Part shown: positions 1 through 12,297 of the stretch, piece after piece
How the letters are laid out: each line of letters begins with the position of its first letter
Numbering within the stretch: position 1 is the first letter of the stretch
DNA from: Microstegium vimineum
Lineage: Eukaryota; Streptophyta; Magnoliopsida; Poales; Poaceae
Assembly (NCBI GenBank): GCA_022036555.1
Contig: CM039134.1
Location: forward strand, 7,688,818 to 7,752,817
Direction of reading: 5' to 3'
Length of the DNA: 64,000 nucleotides
Position numbers and translations under genes: made by a program
The notes under the pieces: model-generated
Databases searched by the model: none
Told to the model about the DNA's origin: nothing
Seen by the model: only the letters and a program-made list of their open reading frames with translations

Positions 1-1
1 C

Positions 2-2322
2 CTCTACAAGGATGGGTAACTGTTTCTTCATTCAGTTCACTGCATCCTTTATGTTATGTCAATGATTGTGCAATGGGAGAACAACTCTGTGGTTTGTATG
101 ATTCGACCAAACCATTCTGGAAGCAGATTTAACTGAATTCAGACTGTCTGCACTTTATTTAGTTGTGTTGGTTTTCTACAGAAAGTTGCCTGAAAATACT
201 AGGTAACTATGAAATTAGACTATGGTTGGCTGGATTATAGGAATTCTGATACTTATGATGTGCGTCGTAGGCTCATAGCCAGACATTTTATTGCTGTGAA
301 ATTGGTCCCGGGCTCCCCGCAGTTCGAACCTTCAATATATATGATATTATGGTCTGTGAACATGCTTTCTTTTTTCTTTTTAACGCGCTGGAGAGTTGCA
401 TACTGTTTCATTGATAGATATAAAAAAATGGTTCGATTACAAGCCGATTCCATGGCTGGGTTAGGTTTTTTTGCATGAACACGCCCATATAAACAATACA
501 TACAGCCCCTACTAGCCATTGCCTACTCAGCTTGCTATAGCAGCGCATGCGGCCTTCGCGCATGCCATGGCCCAGAAATGTGCTTAATCGCTTGCCTCTT
601 GGCTTACTGCCGAGGCCAACGGTGTGTTTTCATCAAATACACATTGATTTCTTTGTTTCCATAGGGAAGAGCACCAATGAATTGAGGCCCTTCCTCTCCA
701 CCTTTGGAGCCCTCCATGTCGCCTTGCACCACCATGTTTGGAAGCTGTCGTGCGTGGATAGTGCTAGTGCATGTAAGCTGAGGGCAGTGGACCAAACCTG
801 GCGGGAGAAGGCTCAGGTTGACATGAGGTGCTCAATTCCTTCTCCTGGGTGGCAAAGTGGGCAGCAGGATGAGTGCATCAGACCGTGATGTGCTAGTCTA
901 TCCTCTGTCCAGCATCTGTTGTGCCCCTGTAGCCACAGGAAGAACTTGCAGCGAAGCAGCACCCAAGACTTCCAGAGTTGCTTGCAGGGTTCAAAGGAGG
1001 TGGAACTGACAAAGAAGTGAGCATCGTTTCATGACCATATAACAAATAGATAGCTTGGCAATTCTTGGATTTAGTGGACATTGTCCTGTTGATTTGTCCA
1101 CCACTTTAAGCTGTAATGTAATTAGTTGATTGTCATGCTTCAGTTTTTCAGCATGGAGGATCTTCGATTAAATTATTGCTCTTTTCTGTATGATGTTTTA
1201 CTGCTTCCTATATGGTGCTTGCATCAAAATTGTACAGAAAGGATATCTGAATTCATTGTAGTGTAATGAGCTCCATACCTGATCTGATGCATGAAGCATG
1301 ATGTTCTTTAGTAAATTGTAGCGCTTATCGAATTCTTTAAATCTGATGACAGGATACCTGAATGTGGATTGCTTCAGAATTGTTTGGAGGAATTGACTAC
1401 AAGATACCCAGCGACAAAGTTTGTTAAAATTATCTCCACAGACTGCATCCTCAACTACCCAGATAGGAATGTTCCTACAATACTGGTGTATAACAACAGT
1501 GCCGTCAAAGGGACTTATGTTGGTTTGCAGAAGTTTGGTGGAAAGAGATGCACACCTGAATGTCGGTTACTACTCGTATACTGCAATTAATATTCAGTAT
1601 CTGCTTTTCCCGTTAATTTATTGATTCCAGTTGCTCCAATTCTATGTGCTGTTGATTGGTCTTTTTTGATCTCACACCTGTAAATTTATGAATGGCATAT
1701 TGGCTGCCATTTAGCCCCCACAATCCGCTTCCTTTTGGATATACCACCTGAACTTCCTTAACTAAAGAAAAATATTTTTGCCTTCAGATGACAATTTTTA
1801 TAAAAAAATCAGTAGTAAACAATTCATTATGACCTGCATGCCTCTATGCATACACTCCCCAGAACCAGTCTTGATTTGTCTGTGTTGTTTCATGTGTCAA
1901 ATATTTCGATGGTGTGTGTCTAAAATAGCAGCATGCTGGTTCCCAGTTATACATTAGTCTTAGCATATCATTGATCCTTTTCTGTAATAAGAAATTAGGG
2001 AATCATCTTTCACATTTAGATTACACTAAATTTAAACATCGTTCCAGAAATTCTCATCTTTCACATTTAGATTACACTAAATTTAAACATCGTTCCAGAA
2101 ATTCTTTTCCCAGCGTTATACATGGGTTTCATCTATCTAGGCTAAATCACTGTTATGTTCATTTCAGCTGTTGCGTTAGCCCTTTGCCAGTCAGACCCGG
2201 TACTGAATGATGGGCATGGTGGCAGCGATTCATCTCGGGACAATGTCATCGAAGGTGTTCGCAGGAAGTTCATAGAGAAGGTTGTGGCCCAGCATGAAGA
2301 GCGGGAAGAAGATAGTGACTAA
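2..2322 (+). CDS. Phosducin-like protein 3 / viral IAP-associated factor homologue (3' part)
   Basis: Three exons are visible: 2..15, 1353..1561 and 2168..2322 (TAA); the 5' part lies outside the window. All junctions are GT-AG and keep frame. The protein has a thioredoxin-like fold without a CxxC pair: LYKDGIPECGLLQNCLEEL, then TKFVKIISTDCILNYPDRN, VPTILVYNNSAVKGTYVGLQ and the acidic tail QHEEREEDSD. This matches the C-terminal half of plant phosducin-like protein 3, a small cytosolic cofactor of the CCT/TRiC chaperonin implicated in tubulin folding (family knowledge, not shown here). The first intron is about 1.3 kb and the second, about 0.6 kb, holds a 51-bp tandem duplication. A Leu occurs where I remember Pro in the family (DCIxNYPD). 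No break is visible, so the gene looks functional. Confidence 0.9.
2004..2105. repeat. 51-bp tandem duplication in PLP3 last intron
   Basis: Two essentially identical 51-bp units, 2004-2054 and 2055-2105, each beginning CATCTTTCACATTTAGATTA. They lie about 60 bp upstream of the last acceptor and do not alter coding sequence. Confidence 0.95.
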
Positions 2323-2635
2323 GCTTATACTTTATGTGTTAGTTTTCCTCAGCTGGCAATGTTTACTGATCTTATGTGATTTTGTGGGTGAAATTTGCCA
2401 GAATTTCTGGTTACCTGGTTGTGCGGGTGAAGCTTTTAACAGTTCAAGGATCTTATTGCCTGGTTTTGCAGTTAGAGATGTGTGAATCATATACTCTATG
2501 GAGCTAGCAAAATCGTGGTGTTAGTAACCTTTCAGCTGTAACATAGCTCCATTATCTTGTTTTCATCAGAGATGATTAGTGCACTTGTATAATTGGATGA
2601 GAAAAGATCCACCCAAACCCATTCCATCCGCAGTA

Positions 2636-2894
2636 CTCCCTCCGTATCGGAAATAGAAGACGTTTTAGACAAGGTTTGAGTCAAACATTGGGAATATAAA
2701 TCATCTATAACTTTTAAATTGTTGAGTTTGTAAATGTAAAAATTATATGAATAGATTTGTCTTGAAAAATATTTTTATAAAAGTATACATATATCACTTT
2801 TTCATAAATATTTTTATAAAAACAAAGGGTCAAAGTTGTGTTTTGGAGACCGTGTCGCTATCCTAAACGTCTTTTATTTCCGATACGGAGGGAG
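2636..2894. mobile_element. Stowaway (Tc1/mariner) MITE
   Basis: Terminal inverted repeats CTCCCTCCGTATCGGAAAT at the left and the reverse complement at the right (TTTCCGATACGGAGGGAG), flanked by TA on both sides (2634-2635, 2895-2896). About 259 bp, AT-rich interior, no coding capacity. It lies about 310 bp downstream of the PLP3 stop; the stretch between 2323 and 2633 is probably 3' UTR and shows nothing else. Confidence 0.93.
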
Positions 2895-3399
2895 TATTTG
2901 ACTATCCTGAACATTTCTCAGCACAAAACATCATGACTAAAATTATCTAATTTGTGTATATGCATGTTTATGATCCTCTGTGAATTACTCCGATAAAAGT
3001 GTAATTTGTGCTGTATATATCTATAAGAAAGTTTCTGATAGTATACATTGAAAATCTTAAGAAGTTGTAACTACTATACAACATCTCAGTTTTTTTAAAA
3101 AAAAAACGGGTGGCATTGGATTTTGTTGATATAAAAGTTTACATGCATTTCTTACATGTTCAGGACTCAGGAGTCAGGACTACTGATATTCTGCCCTTCT
3201 TTGAGAAACCGCCTGACCCCTAGCAGGTGCACAAGCGACGTACTGCTACACAACCTCCAGTTCTTCCCATGTTGCTAGATTCGTAGGCCACCCAGATCAA
3301 TAGATCAACACTTGATGAACTGGAGACAAGTAGGGATGCATAAGAGCTCAATGGAATGTCGTCAGGGATAGAACCAACCATCTGTTGCTCAGACACCCT

Positions 3400-3845
3400 A
3401 GGCTTCATCTGAGAGACATGGGACATTGGGAAGGACACCAGGTGATGAACAGCCAGATGCCAGGGCGACATTGGGTGGCCACGGTGCTGACCCAGGGCGT
3501 GCGGACGACGGGGGCGCGAGCAGGCCCAGGCCCGCGGCCCCGCCATGCCCAGCAGCTGGAACGCCGCGGCGTCGCCGAGTCGACTAGAGACCGATGGAAG
3601 ACAGCACCACCGCGCCCACCTGGATCCAGTACTTGAGCCAACGCCCGCCGATCAATCGATCATGCCTGCGTTAACATTGCCACGAGTAAGGTGAGCTTTA
3701 CACAGGGACAGGACAGGATCGGAGGAGACGGTTGCATGCACACGCACCTGCGGCGTCGGCGAAGAATCCGTTCCCCCAGCTGTCGGGCGCGACGCCGAGG
3801 GCGCCAAGAGCGGCAGCAGGTATCCGAGCGTGATCATGGACACGG
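3400..3845 (-). pseudogene. Polyamine transporter (PUT/APC family) pseudogene fragment
   Basis: Read on the minus strand, pieces in different frames resemble plant polyamine/amino-acid permeases of the PUT family. In order they are MITLGYLLPLLA, GVAPDSWGNGFFADAAG (followed by a GTGCGT donor-like site), KYWIQVGAVVLSSIGL (one frame), AAFQLLGMA and APVVRTPWVST. In the living family these are consecutive membrane segments and loops. Here frames shift several times and no open frame covers more than a fragment. The flanking stretch to about 3220 has an open minus frame that I cannot assign. GC content is much higher than in the surrounding DNA. Family identification is from remembered motifs, so moderate confidence. 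Confidence 0.55.
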
Positions 3846-4022
3846 CGGAGTGGCGGACACGAGCGCCTTGGGAGCGTCTTCGTCCCGGGCCGCTCCACTT
3901 CGCCCGCCATGTGCAAGCTGCTTACTTTCTTTTCCTTCGAAAAAGAATGGAATTCTAGTATCCTACTCAGCATCGAGAGGACACGTACAAGCCACGAATA
4001 TAAAGTTGTCTGAAAATTTTTA

Positions 4023-4304
4023 AAGAGTTAAATGCATAAGAGCGATGTGAACTTGACATAGGATGTTACTTAGTTCTACGAACTTTGAAAATGTATTTCT
4101 AAACTGTTAAAGTTGTTAAATGATGCACCGCAATGGTCTTTATAGTCCACAAATGGACTTGCGATACACTATTTTGAAAGTTTATTGATGTGCGGTGCAC
4201 ACTTAACAAGTATAGCAACTTAGAAATTTATTTTTATAGTTCGTGGACCTAAGTAACACCGTACAACAAATTCAAGGGCCGCTAATACATTTAACTCATT
4301 TTTA
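4023..4304. mobile_element. Foldback MITE-like element
   Basis: The left end, AAGAGTTAAATGCATAAGAG, and the right end (about 4245-4301) are imperfect inverted complements over about 60 bp (TTACTTAGTTCTACGAAC pairs with GTTCGTGGACCTAAGTAA). Interior repeats such as TGCACCGCAATGG and the inverted TGCGGTGCA extend the palindrome. Similar TTTTTA flanks occur on both sides, but the target duplication is not certain. No coding capacity. Confidence 0.6.
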
Positions 4305-4311
4305 AAATACA

Positions 4312-4627
4312 CAGCTAAATAGATAGTTCAGTGTTAGCATATGAAGACTTGGAGAAGAAGAAAGAACTCAATTGGACTCGAAATAGGCTCCGGATAGAGG
4401 TCCGGACGCTAGAAATGCAAAGTCTGGACTATCGGCTACGCGTCCGGAGACAAAGCCTCACTCTCGGCCTCGACGCACAGGTAATCCGGACGCTGATCGT
4501 CGTCCGGACGATGGCTCCGGACAAGCGTCCAGAGTCTTGGACGGCTCTGGATGCTCTCTGCTGGAGGTCCGGACACTAGGCGTCGTCCGGACACAAGACT
4601 CCGGACAACCGTATGGACTCTAGGTGC
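4312..4627. mobile_element. LTR fragment of a second retroelement, left part
   Basis: A non-coding segment rich in CCGGACG/GCGTCCGG motifs (4390-4620), abruptly joined to the 5' LTR remnant of the Copia element near 4628. The same motif type resumes directly after the 3' LTR at 15628. My inference is one older LTR split by the Copia insertion, but no target duplication can be shown because the 5' LTR end is missing. Confidence 0.4.
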
Positions 4628-4900
4628 CGACTCCTCGATACCTCGACAAAACATCGTCGTATCAAGCATCTTTTTCCCTAGCTCTTTCATACCGCATTAC
4701 TTTCCGCACTTGTCTTTCATTTCATACTAGAATTGTGTAGGAAGGTTTCGTTTTCTATTGGCTTGCTACCGCTTTCTAGTTAGGACACACTGTCGGTAGG
4801 CACTAGGGGTTAATTGGCTCTTGATAGGTTTATTTTTTGTCTAGAAATTAAAAAGAGCTCAATTCACCCCCCCCCCCTCTTGGGCATCTTGATCCTTTCA
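4628..4900 (+). repeat. Truncated 5' LTR of the Copia element
   Basis: Matches 15358-15627 of the 3' LTR nearly base for base (both begin CGACTCCTCGATACCTCG and end GATCCTTTCA). The first about 1.25 kb of the LTR, including its TG end and U3, is missing. Differences include a longer C run near 4867-4877. Confidence 0.9.
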
Positions 4901-4902
4901 AT

Positions 4903-4914
4903 TGGTATCGGAGC
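4903..4914 (+). other. Primer binding site (initiator Met tRNA type)
   Basis: TGGTATCGGAGC starts two bases after the LTR CA end. It corresponds to the plant Copia primer site TGGTATCAGAGC with one substitution. Confidence 0.85.
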
Positions 4915-4943
4915 TTGGTTGCTCTTATTTTAGGTTTTACCGT

Positions 4944-6623
4944 TGTTGGTATTTCTTATGACTATTGGATAAATCCGCAAGCGCACAGATTATACCGATG
5001 TAGCACTTCACCAAGGAGTATTCCGAGGTATCGTAATTTATATTATGCCAAGGGAAAGTTGGCTAGAAATGATAATTAGAGAGAGATACTAGAGAGCACC
5101 TCAACCTTAGTACCAACTAGTATAGGGGTAAATGATAAAAGTGATAGGAAGGGGTTGATGAATGAAGAATCTACGGTAAAGGATACTTAGAACGGACCTC
5201 AGAGACTAGCTAGGTGGGAGGACAACGAGAAGAGAACAGGGACTCCTATGTACTTCTCTCTACTTTAATATACTTAGCTAGATAACTAGTCTAGACACTA
5301 TAGTTTGTCTCCTTAATATAAGTATGCTAGGCGAGGGGATAGATCAGTAGGAGGACAAAACTTCTACCGGACCGCGCCCTCTTCTTACGGGAGCCTTACC
5401 TTTTAAGAACTTGCCTATAAACACGTGGTGGAATACAAAGACTAGACAAGGTTGTCACCTCTTGCTAGCTACCACAAACAATCTGTGCAGCAAGCGATAA
5501 CCAAGGATAAGATGATGTATAAGCACCACGCTTACACACAACTTACTACTTTGACTATGATCAATAACCAAAGTACCCTATGACAGGCAATGATCGCATA
5601 CAGGAAAGGTCACAAGGATCACAGACTATAGGTGTGAAGGCTATTAAAGAGCAAAAGTATATAGCAAGACTATATCTAGTATAGAAATGTTCAAAGTAAA
5701 TACTAAGTAAAGTAAAGAGAAAGATATATATATATATTGAATAAGATAAAGTCTTACAAAGATGGAAAGATACAAGAGCTATACCAGATTCTCCAGAAAG
5801 ACGACTCCGGAAATCCCGAGCATAGCTCGACTCAACTCTAACTCCCACTCTAGACTAACTCTTAGAACAATCTAAGGAATAGAGCTTGTAGGCTTCTTCT
5901 TCATGATTAGAGAGGGGGGTGTGACCCTCTATTTATAGTAGGAGGTGGAGTAGGGGCTACTCCAGCGCCACGTCAGCGATCCAGGGCCTTCCATTCTCTA
6001 CCCTTGGATCCAACCGACCTTGGAACCGACCAAGGCATGGATGGTGGTGATCCAACACGTGGGGAAGAGCTATGGCGGTTGGGGGGAGCCCAACCGACTT
6101 AGGGGGCATTCGGCCGAATGCCCCTATGGTCAGTGGGGCCTCCCTTGCCTCCTTGGATGAGGTCCCACCAGTCATGGACTGAGTGGGACCTGTTTGGAGC
6201 AGATGGGGATTCGGCTGAATCCCTCCTTGGGGGATTCTGGCCCTCCTCTGCTCCCTGGTGCTGGTCCCACTTGTCATTTGTGTTGGTTGTTGGTTCTGTA
6301 GTGTTTGTCACGTTTATTTCCTTGGTGTGGGCCCATGGATCCATGTGCTTTGCTTGTGAGTCGTTGAGAGGAAACACAGAGTGATCCAATGGATGGATTC
6401 CACTCTAGAGTGCCTCTCTTGGATCATGGTCGAGAGGAGAGAGCATGGTGGTCCCATATGGCTTTCCTTTGCTCCACTTGTTCATTCCTGCACTCAAACA
6501 CTCATGGACATGTGAAACTAGTTATTTGATAAAGAATGCTCATGATGTGTTTGTTTATCCTTGATCCTTGGATTAGTGGCACCATTTTAGCTATGTAAAA
6601 GATGGTCATAATTTGTGCCAACA
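4944..6623. mobile_element. Solo LTR inserted in the Copia leader
   Basis: Begins TGTTGGTATTTC and ends GTGCCAACA, giving TGTTGG/CCAACA short inverted termini. Flanks ACCGT (4939-4943) and ACCGC (6624-6628) are a 5-bp target duplication with one mismatch. There is no internal coding region, so the element was reduced to a solo LTR by recombination. The long size (1680 bp) and TGTTGG start suggest a Ty3/gypsy element, but the lineage cannot be fixed without a search. Confidence 0.85.
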
Positions 6624-6638
6624 ACCGCCTAGAGCAAG

Positions 6639-9056
6639 ATGTCCCATGGGGATGGACCGCCACCCATATTTGATGGGGATGATTTTCCGTATTGGAAAGT
6701 GCGGATGGAGGCCTACCTTGAGGCCGTGGATCTCGGTGTGCACAAAGACGCTACCATAGGTGGCACCGTGTTTGTCGATGATCCCTTCTTTGAGAAGAAC
6801 AATGTCAAGGTAAAAAACATTATTTTCCGTGACATTGGCAAGGATGTGTTCAACTGTGTGCGGAATTGCAAAACCGCTAACGATGTTTGGACAACCATTT
6901 GTGCGCTACACGAAGGGACCAAGTGTGAGCGTGAGGAACGCTACCATTTGGTCATGGCTAAGTTGAACTCCTTTACTATGCTTACTCATGAGAATGCCAA
7001 TGAGATGTACTTACGTCTTAATATTCTTGTAGAGGAGTTAAATGGACTTCGGCTCAACCAAATGGCGTCGGCCGATGTGGTACGCAAGATCTTGTGTGTC
7101 TTGCCTATTGAGAAGTATGGCCACATCATCACGGTTCTTCACCAAGGGGACCTCTCCGCCGCTACATCAACACAAGTCTTGGGCAAGATCAATGCCCATG
7201 AAATATACATGAAGATTGGTGATGGTGGCACTTCTTCCTCCTCCAAGAAGAAAGAAAAAGAGAAGGAGGAGAAGAAGGACTTGGCTCTCAAGACATCCTC
7301 CTCGGAAAAGTGCAAGATGCAATTGGTGTATGAGAGTGCAAGTGATGAAGAGGATGATGACGACCTCGCCCTCATGGTGAAGAAGACAACAAAGATGTTG
7401 AAGAGGCTAAATAAGAATGGAGTCAAGTTTGACTCAAAGAATAAGAAATTCTTCACAAGCTCTTCAAGGAAGCCTCTCTCCAAGATGGATTGCTACAATT
7501 GTGGCAAACTTGGACACTTGGCTCATGTTTGCCCCGAAGAGAAGAAAGACAAGTACAGGAACAAGAAGTTCAACAACAAGTTCAAGTACAACAAGGGCAA
7601 CAAAGATGAGTCAAGTGATGAGGAGAAGAAAGATGACAAGCCATTCAAGAAGAAGAAGAACTTCAACTTCCACAAGAAGAAGAAGGATGACAAAGCCTGT
7701 ATTGTTGGTGATTGGCTCACCGACATTGAAGACACAAGTGACTCATCCGGAGATGAGAGTGAAGATGAGAAGGTGGCCGCCTTGGTGATTGGGTCATCTA
7801 CTCCACCGCCACCTCCTCCATCATCTCCGGGCTCATCCTTTACACACCTATGCCTCATGGCTAAAGGTGACAAGAAGGTACAAAAAGAGGATAATGATGA
7901 TGAGGCTAACTCTAGTGATGATAGCGATGATGAGTTTGAGGCACCTTCCTATGATGACCTAATTGTGATTTGCAACAAATACACTAAGCTCATTAGGAAG
8001 TACAAAACTAAAAGTGAAACACTAGAGAAATCCAATGATAACTTGCATGCTAAACTTGATGACTTGTCTAGTGCTAATGATGATTTAAAGGTTGAGAACA
8101 AGTCTCTCTCATCTAGCACTAGGGAGCTCAAAGCCTCACTCAAGCAAGCTAATGAGAAACATGATAATCTTGAGAGGTCAACACAAGAGCTCCATACAAG
8201 ATACAACTTGCTAAAAGATGACTACAACCAAGTTAGAAATGAACATGGCACACTTGTGGTAGTTAATGAATTGCTTACAAATGATCTTGCTACACATGTT
8301 GCTATTAACCCGATTGTTAAGTGTCATATAGCTACTTCTTGTGAAGACTTGCTTGATGAAGTTGCTAGTGAGCAAAATGCTAAGTGCAAGGGCAAGAAGG
8401 TAGTTGAGGCCGATAAGTATGATGACTATGTGAAGATGAGGCAAGAGAACTCAAAGCTCAAGGAAGAGCTAATCAACCTCAAGGCCAACAAGCCCTTCAC
8501 CATCAACTCGGCCAAGCAAGATGACAATGATGCAATCACCTTGATCAACTCTCTCAAAGAATAAAATGCAAAGCTTAAGGTTGAGAAGATCAAACTAGCA
8601 AGTGGAATGGAGAAGTTCACCAAGGGCCACAACCTTCAAAGTGAGCTCTTGATGAACACTATCATGAAGACCGACAAGTCCGGTATTGGGTTCAAGGAGA
8701 ACCAACTCATGAAGGTCAAAGTCAAGATAGAAGCAATGAACTACTATAAAAACAAGGCCATGAGGAACAACTATGACACACAAAAGCCCAAGCCCAAGAA
8801 GTGCTTCGGATGTGGTCAAGAGGGTCACTTTGAGTTCCAATGCAAGACTCCACCTCCCAAGACCTTGCCCAAGCACACAAGGCCTTTTGCTCATGACGCA
8901 CACTTCATCATCAACAAGGACTCCAAAGGTAGACCCCTAGTTGTGTTTCTCGGTCCTAAGATGAAGAACAAGCCCAAAGTGTTATGGGTTGCTAAGGAAT
9001 TGGTGGACAAGGCTATGGGACCTCGCCAAGTGTGGGTTCCCAAACAACAAGCTTAA
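6639..9056 (+). pseudogene. Copia gag (nucleocapsid) region, one internal stop
   Basis: ATG at 6639 opens 641 codons to a TAA at 8562-8564; the same frame continues to a TAA at 9054-9056. The start shows the Copia gag N-terminus (FDGDDFPYWKVRMEAYL). A first CCHC knuckle (CYNCGKLGHLAHVC) lies near 7491-7532, a second (CFGCGQEGHFEFQC) near 8803-8844. Between them are long Lys- and Asp/Glu-rich tracts and a coiled-coil stretch (about 7970-8270). The role is assembly of the virus-like particle and RNA packaging. The stop between the two knuckles probably inactivates the copy. Confidence 0.9.
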
Positions 9057-9077
9057 CTCCAAGTTGCTTGTGTGTAG

Positions 9078-12000
9078 GTGAACTACAAGACCGGTGGAAG
9101 TCATTGGGTGATTGATAGTGGATGCACTCAACATATGACCGGTGACTTCCGGATGTTCACCATATTTGAGGAAGATTGTGAAGGGTAAGGCAAGATTACA
9201 TTTGTGGACAATTCAAAAGGCAAAGTGCAAGGCCTAAGCAAAGTGGCAATCTCAAATGATCAATCAATATCAAATGTCTTGTTAGTACAATCATTGAGCT
9301 TCAACTTGCTTTCGGTTGGTCAACTATGTGATCTCGGGTTCCAATGTCTCTTCACTCCAAATGAGGTAGTTGTGACCAAGATTGAAGATTCATCATTGAT
9401 ATTCAAAGGGTTTAGGCACAACAACCTATATCTAGTGGACTTCACTTCAAATGAAGCTAGTTTGCAAACATGTCTATTCTCCAAGAGCTCTTTAGGTTGG
9501 CTATGGCATAGAAGATTAGCACATGTGGGAATGTCAACCTTGAAGAAACTTGTCAAGAAGGAGATGGTTAGAGGTGTGAAGGATGTGGTGTTTGAGAAGG
9601 ACAAATTATATAGTGCATGTCAAGCCGGCAAGCAAGTGGCCAATACCCATCCAACCAAAGCTTTCATGTCAACCTCAAGAGTCCTAGAGCTACTCCACAT
9701 GGATTTATTTAGACCTACCACCTATGCTAGCCTTGGAGGCAATCTTTTTTGCTTGGTGATAGTTGATGACTACTCTAGGTACACTTGGGTGTTCTTTCTT
9801 CAAGACAAAGGAGAGACTCAATCAATATTCAAAAAGTTTGCAACTAGAGCCCAAAATGAGTTTGATGTGAAGATCAAGCAGTGACAATGGGACCGAGTTT
9901 GTGAACACCAAGATTGAAGATTATTGTGATGAAGTTAGAATCGAGCATGAAGTGTCCGCCATCTATACCCCTCAATAAAATGGTGTAGTAGAAAGAAAGA
10001 ACCGGACACTAATCACACTTGCAAGATCAATGCTTGATGAGTACAAAACCCCCGAGAAGTTTTGGGCCGAAGCAATCAACACTGCATGCTATGCGGCCAA
10101 CCGGCTATTTGTCCAAAGGCTTCTCAAGAAGACCCCCTATGAGCTTGTGAATGGGAAGAAATCGGATATATCCTTCTTCCGGGTGTTTGGATGCAAAGTG
10201 TACATCTACAAGAAGCGTCAACACTTGGGCAAGTTCCAAAGGCGATGTGACATTGGTTTCTTACTTGGCTATTCACTTAAATCCAAGGCATATCGAGTAT
10301 TTAACAAAGCCTCCGACCTAGTTGAAGAAACATATGACTTAGAGTTTGATGAAACTAATGGCTCTTAAGAAGAGCATGAGAATCTTGATGATGTAGATGA
10401 TGAACCCTTGAGGGAGGCTATGAAGAATATGCCTGTTGGTGCCATCAGCCCACTAGAGGTGGAAGAAGTAGAAGATAATGCAAATCAAGTACCTTCTCCA
10501 CCACACACGTCTCAAGTTGATGAAGAACAAGTGAGGGAAGCACAAGAAGATACCTTCATCCCTCAAGATCAAGCCGAGGCACAAGCTAGTGATGTTAATG
10601 CACCACAAGCCCCTCCCCAAGTGATTGATAGAAGATCTACACCTATGCTTCAAGCTCATCCACAAGACCTTATCATAGGGAGTCCATCAAGGGGGGTAAC
10701 AACTCGATCTAAACTTGCTTCTTATGTTGAGCATTACTCCTTTGTTTCCTTTGTTGAGCCTTCTAGTGTGGAGGATGCACTTGCGGATCCGGATTGGGTG
10801 AATGTCATGCATGAAGAGTTGAACAACTTCACCCGGAACGAAGTGTGGACACTAGTAGAAAAGCTCAAAGGAGCAAGAATCATTGGCACCAAGTGGGTGT
10901 TTAGGAACAAACAAGATGATTAAGGCCTAGTTGTGAGGAACAAGGCAATATTGGTGGCAAAGGGGTTCTCCCAAGTTGAAGGCTTGGATTTTGGGGAGAC
11001 CTTTGCACCGGTTGCAAGACTAGAAGCCATTCGTATCCTTTTGGCATATGCTTCATATCATAAAATGAAACTTTTTCAAATGGATGTGAAGAGTGCCTTT
11101 CTAAATGGTTTCTTTAATGAACTTGTTTTTATCTCACAACCTCCCGGGTTTGAAGACCCAAATTGCCCTAATCATGTGTATAGGTTGTCCAAGGCACTCT
11201 ATGGATTGAAGCAAGCTCCAAGAGCTTGGTATGAGAGGCTAAGGGACTTCCTACTCAAGAAGGGCTTTAAGATCGGGAAAGTCGATACCACACTATTCAC
11301 CAAGGTGCTAGATGGAGAGATCTTTGTTTGCCAAGTATATGTCGATGACATTATATTTGGGTCAACAAACCAAGATCATAGCAAGGAATTTGGTGTATTG
11401 ATGTCCAAGGAGTTCGAGATGTCGATGATTGGCGAGCTAACCTTCTTCCTTAGCTTCCAAGTGAAGCAATTAAGGGAGGGCACATTCATATCTCAAGAGA
11501 AGTACACTAATGATGTGCTCAAGAAATTTAAGATGGAGGATTGCAAGCCAATCAAGACCCCAATGCCTACTAATGGGCATCTCGATCTCGATGAGGGAGG
11601 TAAACCGATAGACCAAACTCTTTATCGCTCTATGATCGGTAGTTTACTTTACCTCACCGCATCTAGGCCGGATATCATGTTTAGTGTGTGTATGTGTGCT
11701 AGGTTTCAAGAAAACCCTAAGGAGTCGCATCTAAGTGCGGTTAAAAGAATCCTTAGGTACATAAGGCACTCCCCTAGCATTAGCCTTTGGTATCCCAAAG
11801 GAGCTTCCTTCCTACTTTGTGGCTATTCCGACTTGGATTATGCCGGGTGTAAGGTTGATAGGAAGAGCACCTCCGGCGGTTGCCATTTGTTAGGAAGATC
11901 ACTTGTTTCTTGGTCCTCTAAGAAGCAAACTAGTGTGGCATTGTCTACCGCAGAGGCGGAATACATAGCCATGAGAGCAAGTTGTTCACAAATCTTATAC

Positions 12001-12294
12001 ATGACCCAAACACTTCTTGATTACGGCGTGGTTTTAAAAGATGTCCCACTCTTGTGTGATAATGAAAGCACCGTAAAGCTTGCAAATAACCCGGTTCAAC
12101 ACTCTCGCACCAAACATATTGATATCCGTCATCACTTTCTTAGAGATCATGTGGCTAGGAAAGACATATCACTAGTGGGAGTTTCTAGCGAAAATCAATT
12201 GGCGGATATCTTCACTAAACCTCTCGATGAAGCAACCTTTTGTAGGTTGAGAAGCAAGTTGAATGTGCTTGATCACTCTAACTTCACTAAAAGA
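9078..12294 (+). pseudogene. Copia pol: protease, integrase, reverse transcriptase, RNase H (broken)
   Basis: The protease DSG motif is in WVIDSGCTQHMTG (near 9105-9143). The GAG-pre-integrase zinc region (LWHRRLAHVGM, then SACQAGKQ with the first Cys replaced by Tyr) and the integrase core (HMDLFRPT, VIVDDYSR) follow. Reverse transcriptase runs about 10780-11560 with YVDD at 11338-11349; RNase H (DYAGCKVDRKSTSGG, STAEAEYIA) runs to about 12250. In-frame stops lie at 9075-9077 (gag-pol junction), 9186-9188, 9976-9978, 10366-10368 and 10921-10923. A frameshift lies near 9880, where bases before the second integrase Asp are lost. The final ORF (10933-12297) is intact. Non-functional copy. Confidence 0.92.
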
Positions 12295-12297
12295 TGA

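Noticed and set aside
300..900. ORFs inside the first PLP3 intron, including a 113-codon frame
   Set aside because: No recognisable protein and no codon bias; intronic noise.
7139..7873. Long minus-strand open frames (114 and 116 codons) opposite gag
   Set aside because: They are antisense shadows of the Lys/Glu-rich gag tracts and encode only Ser/Phe/Leu-rich sequence.
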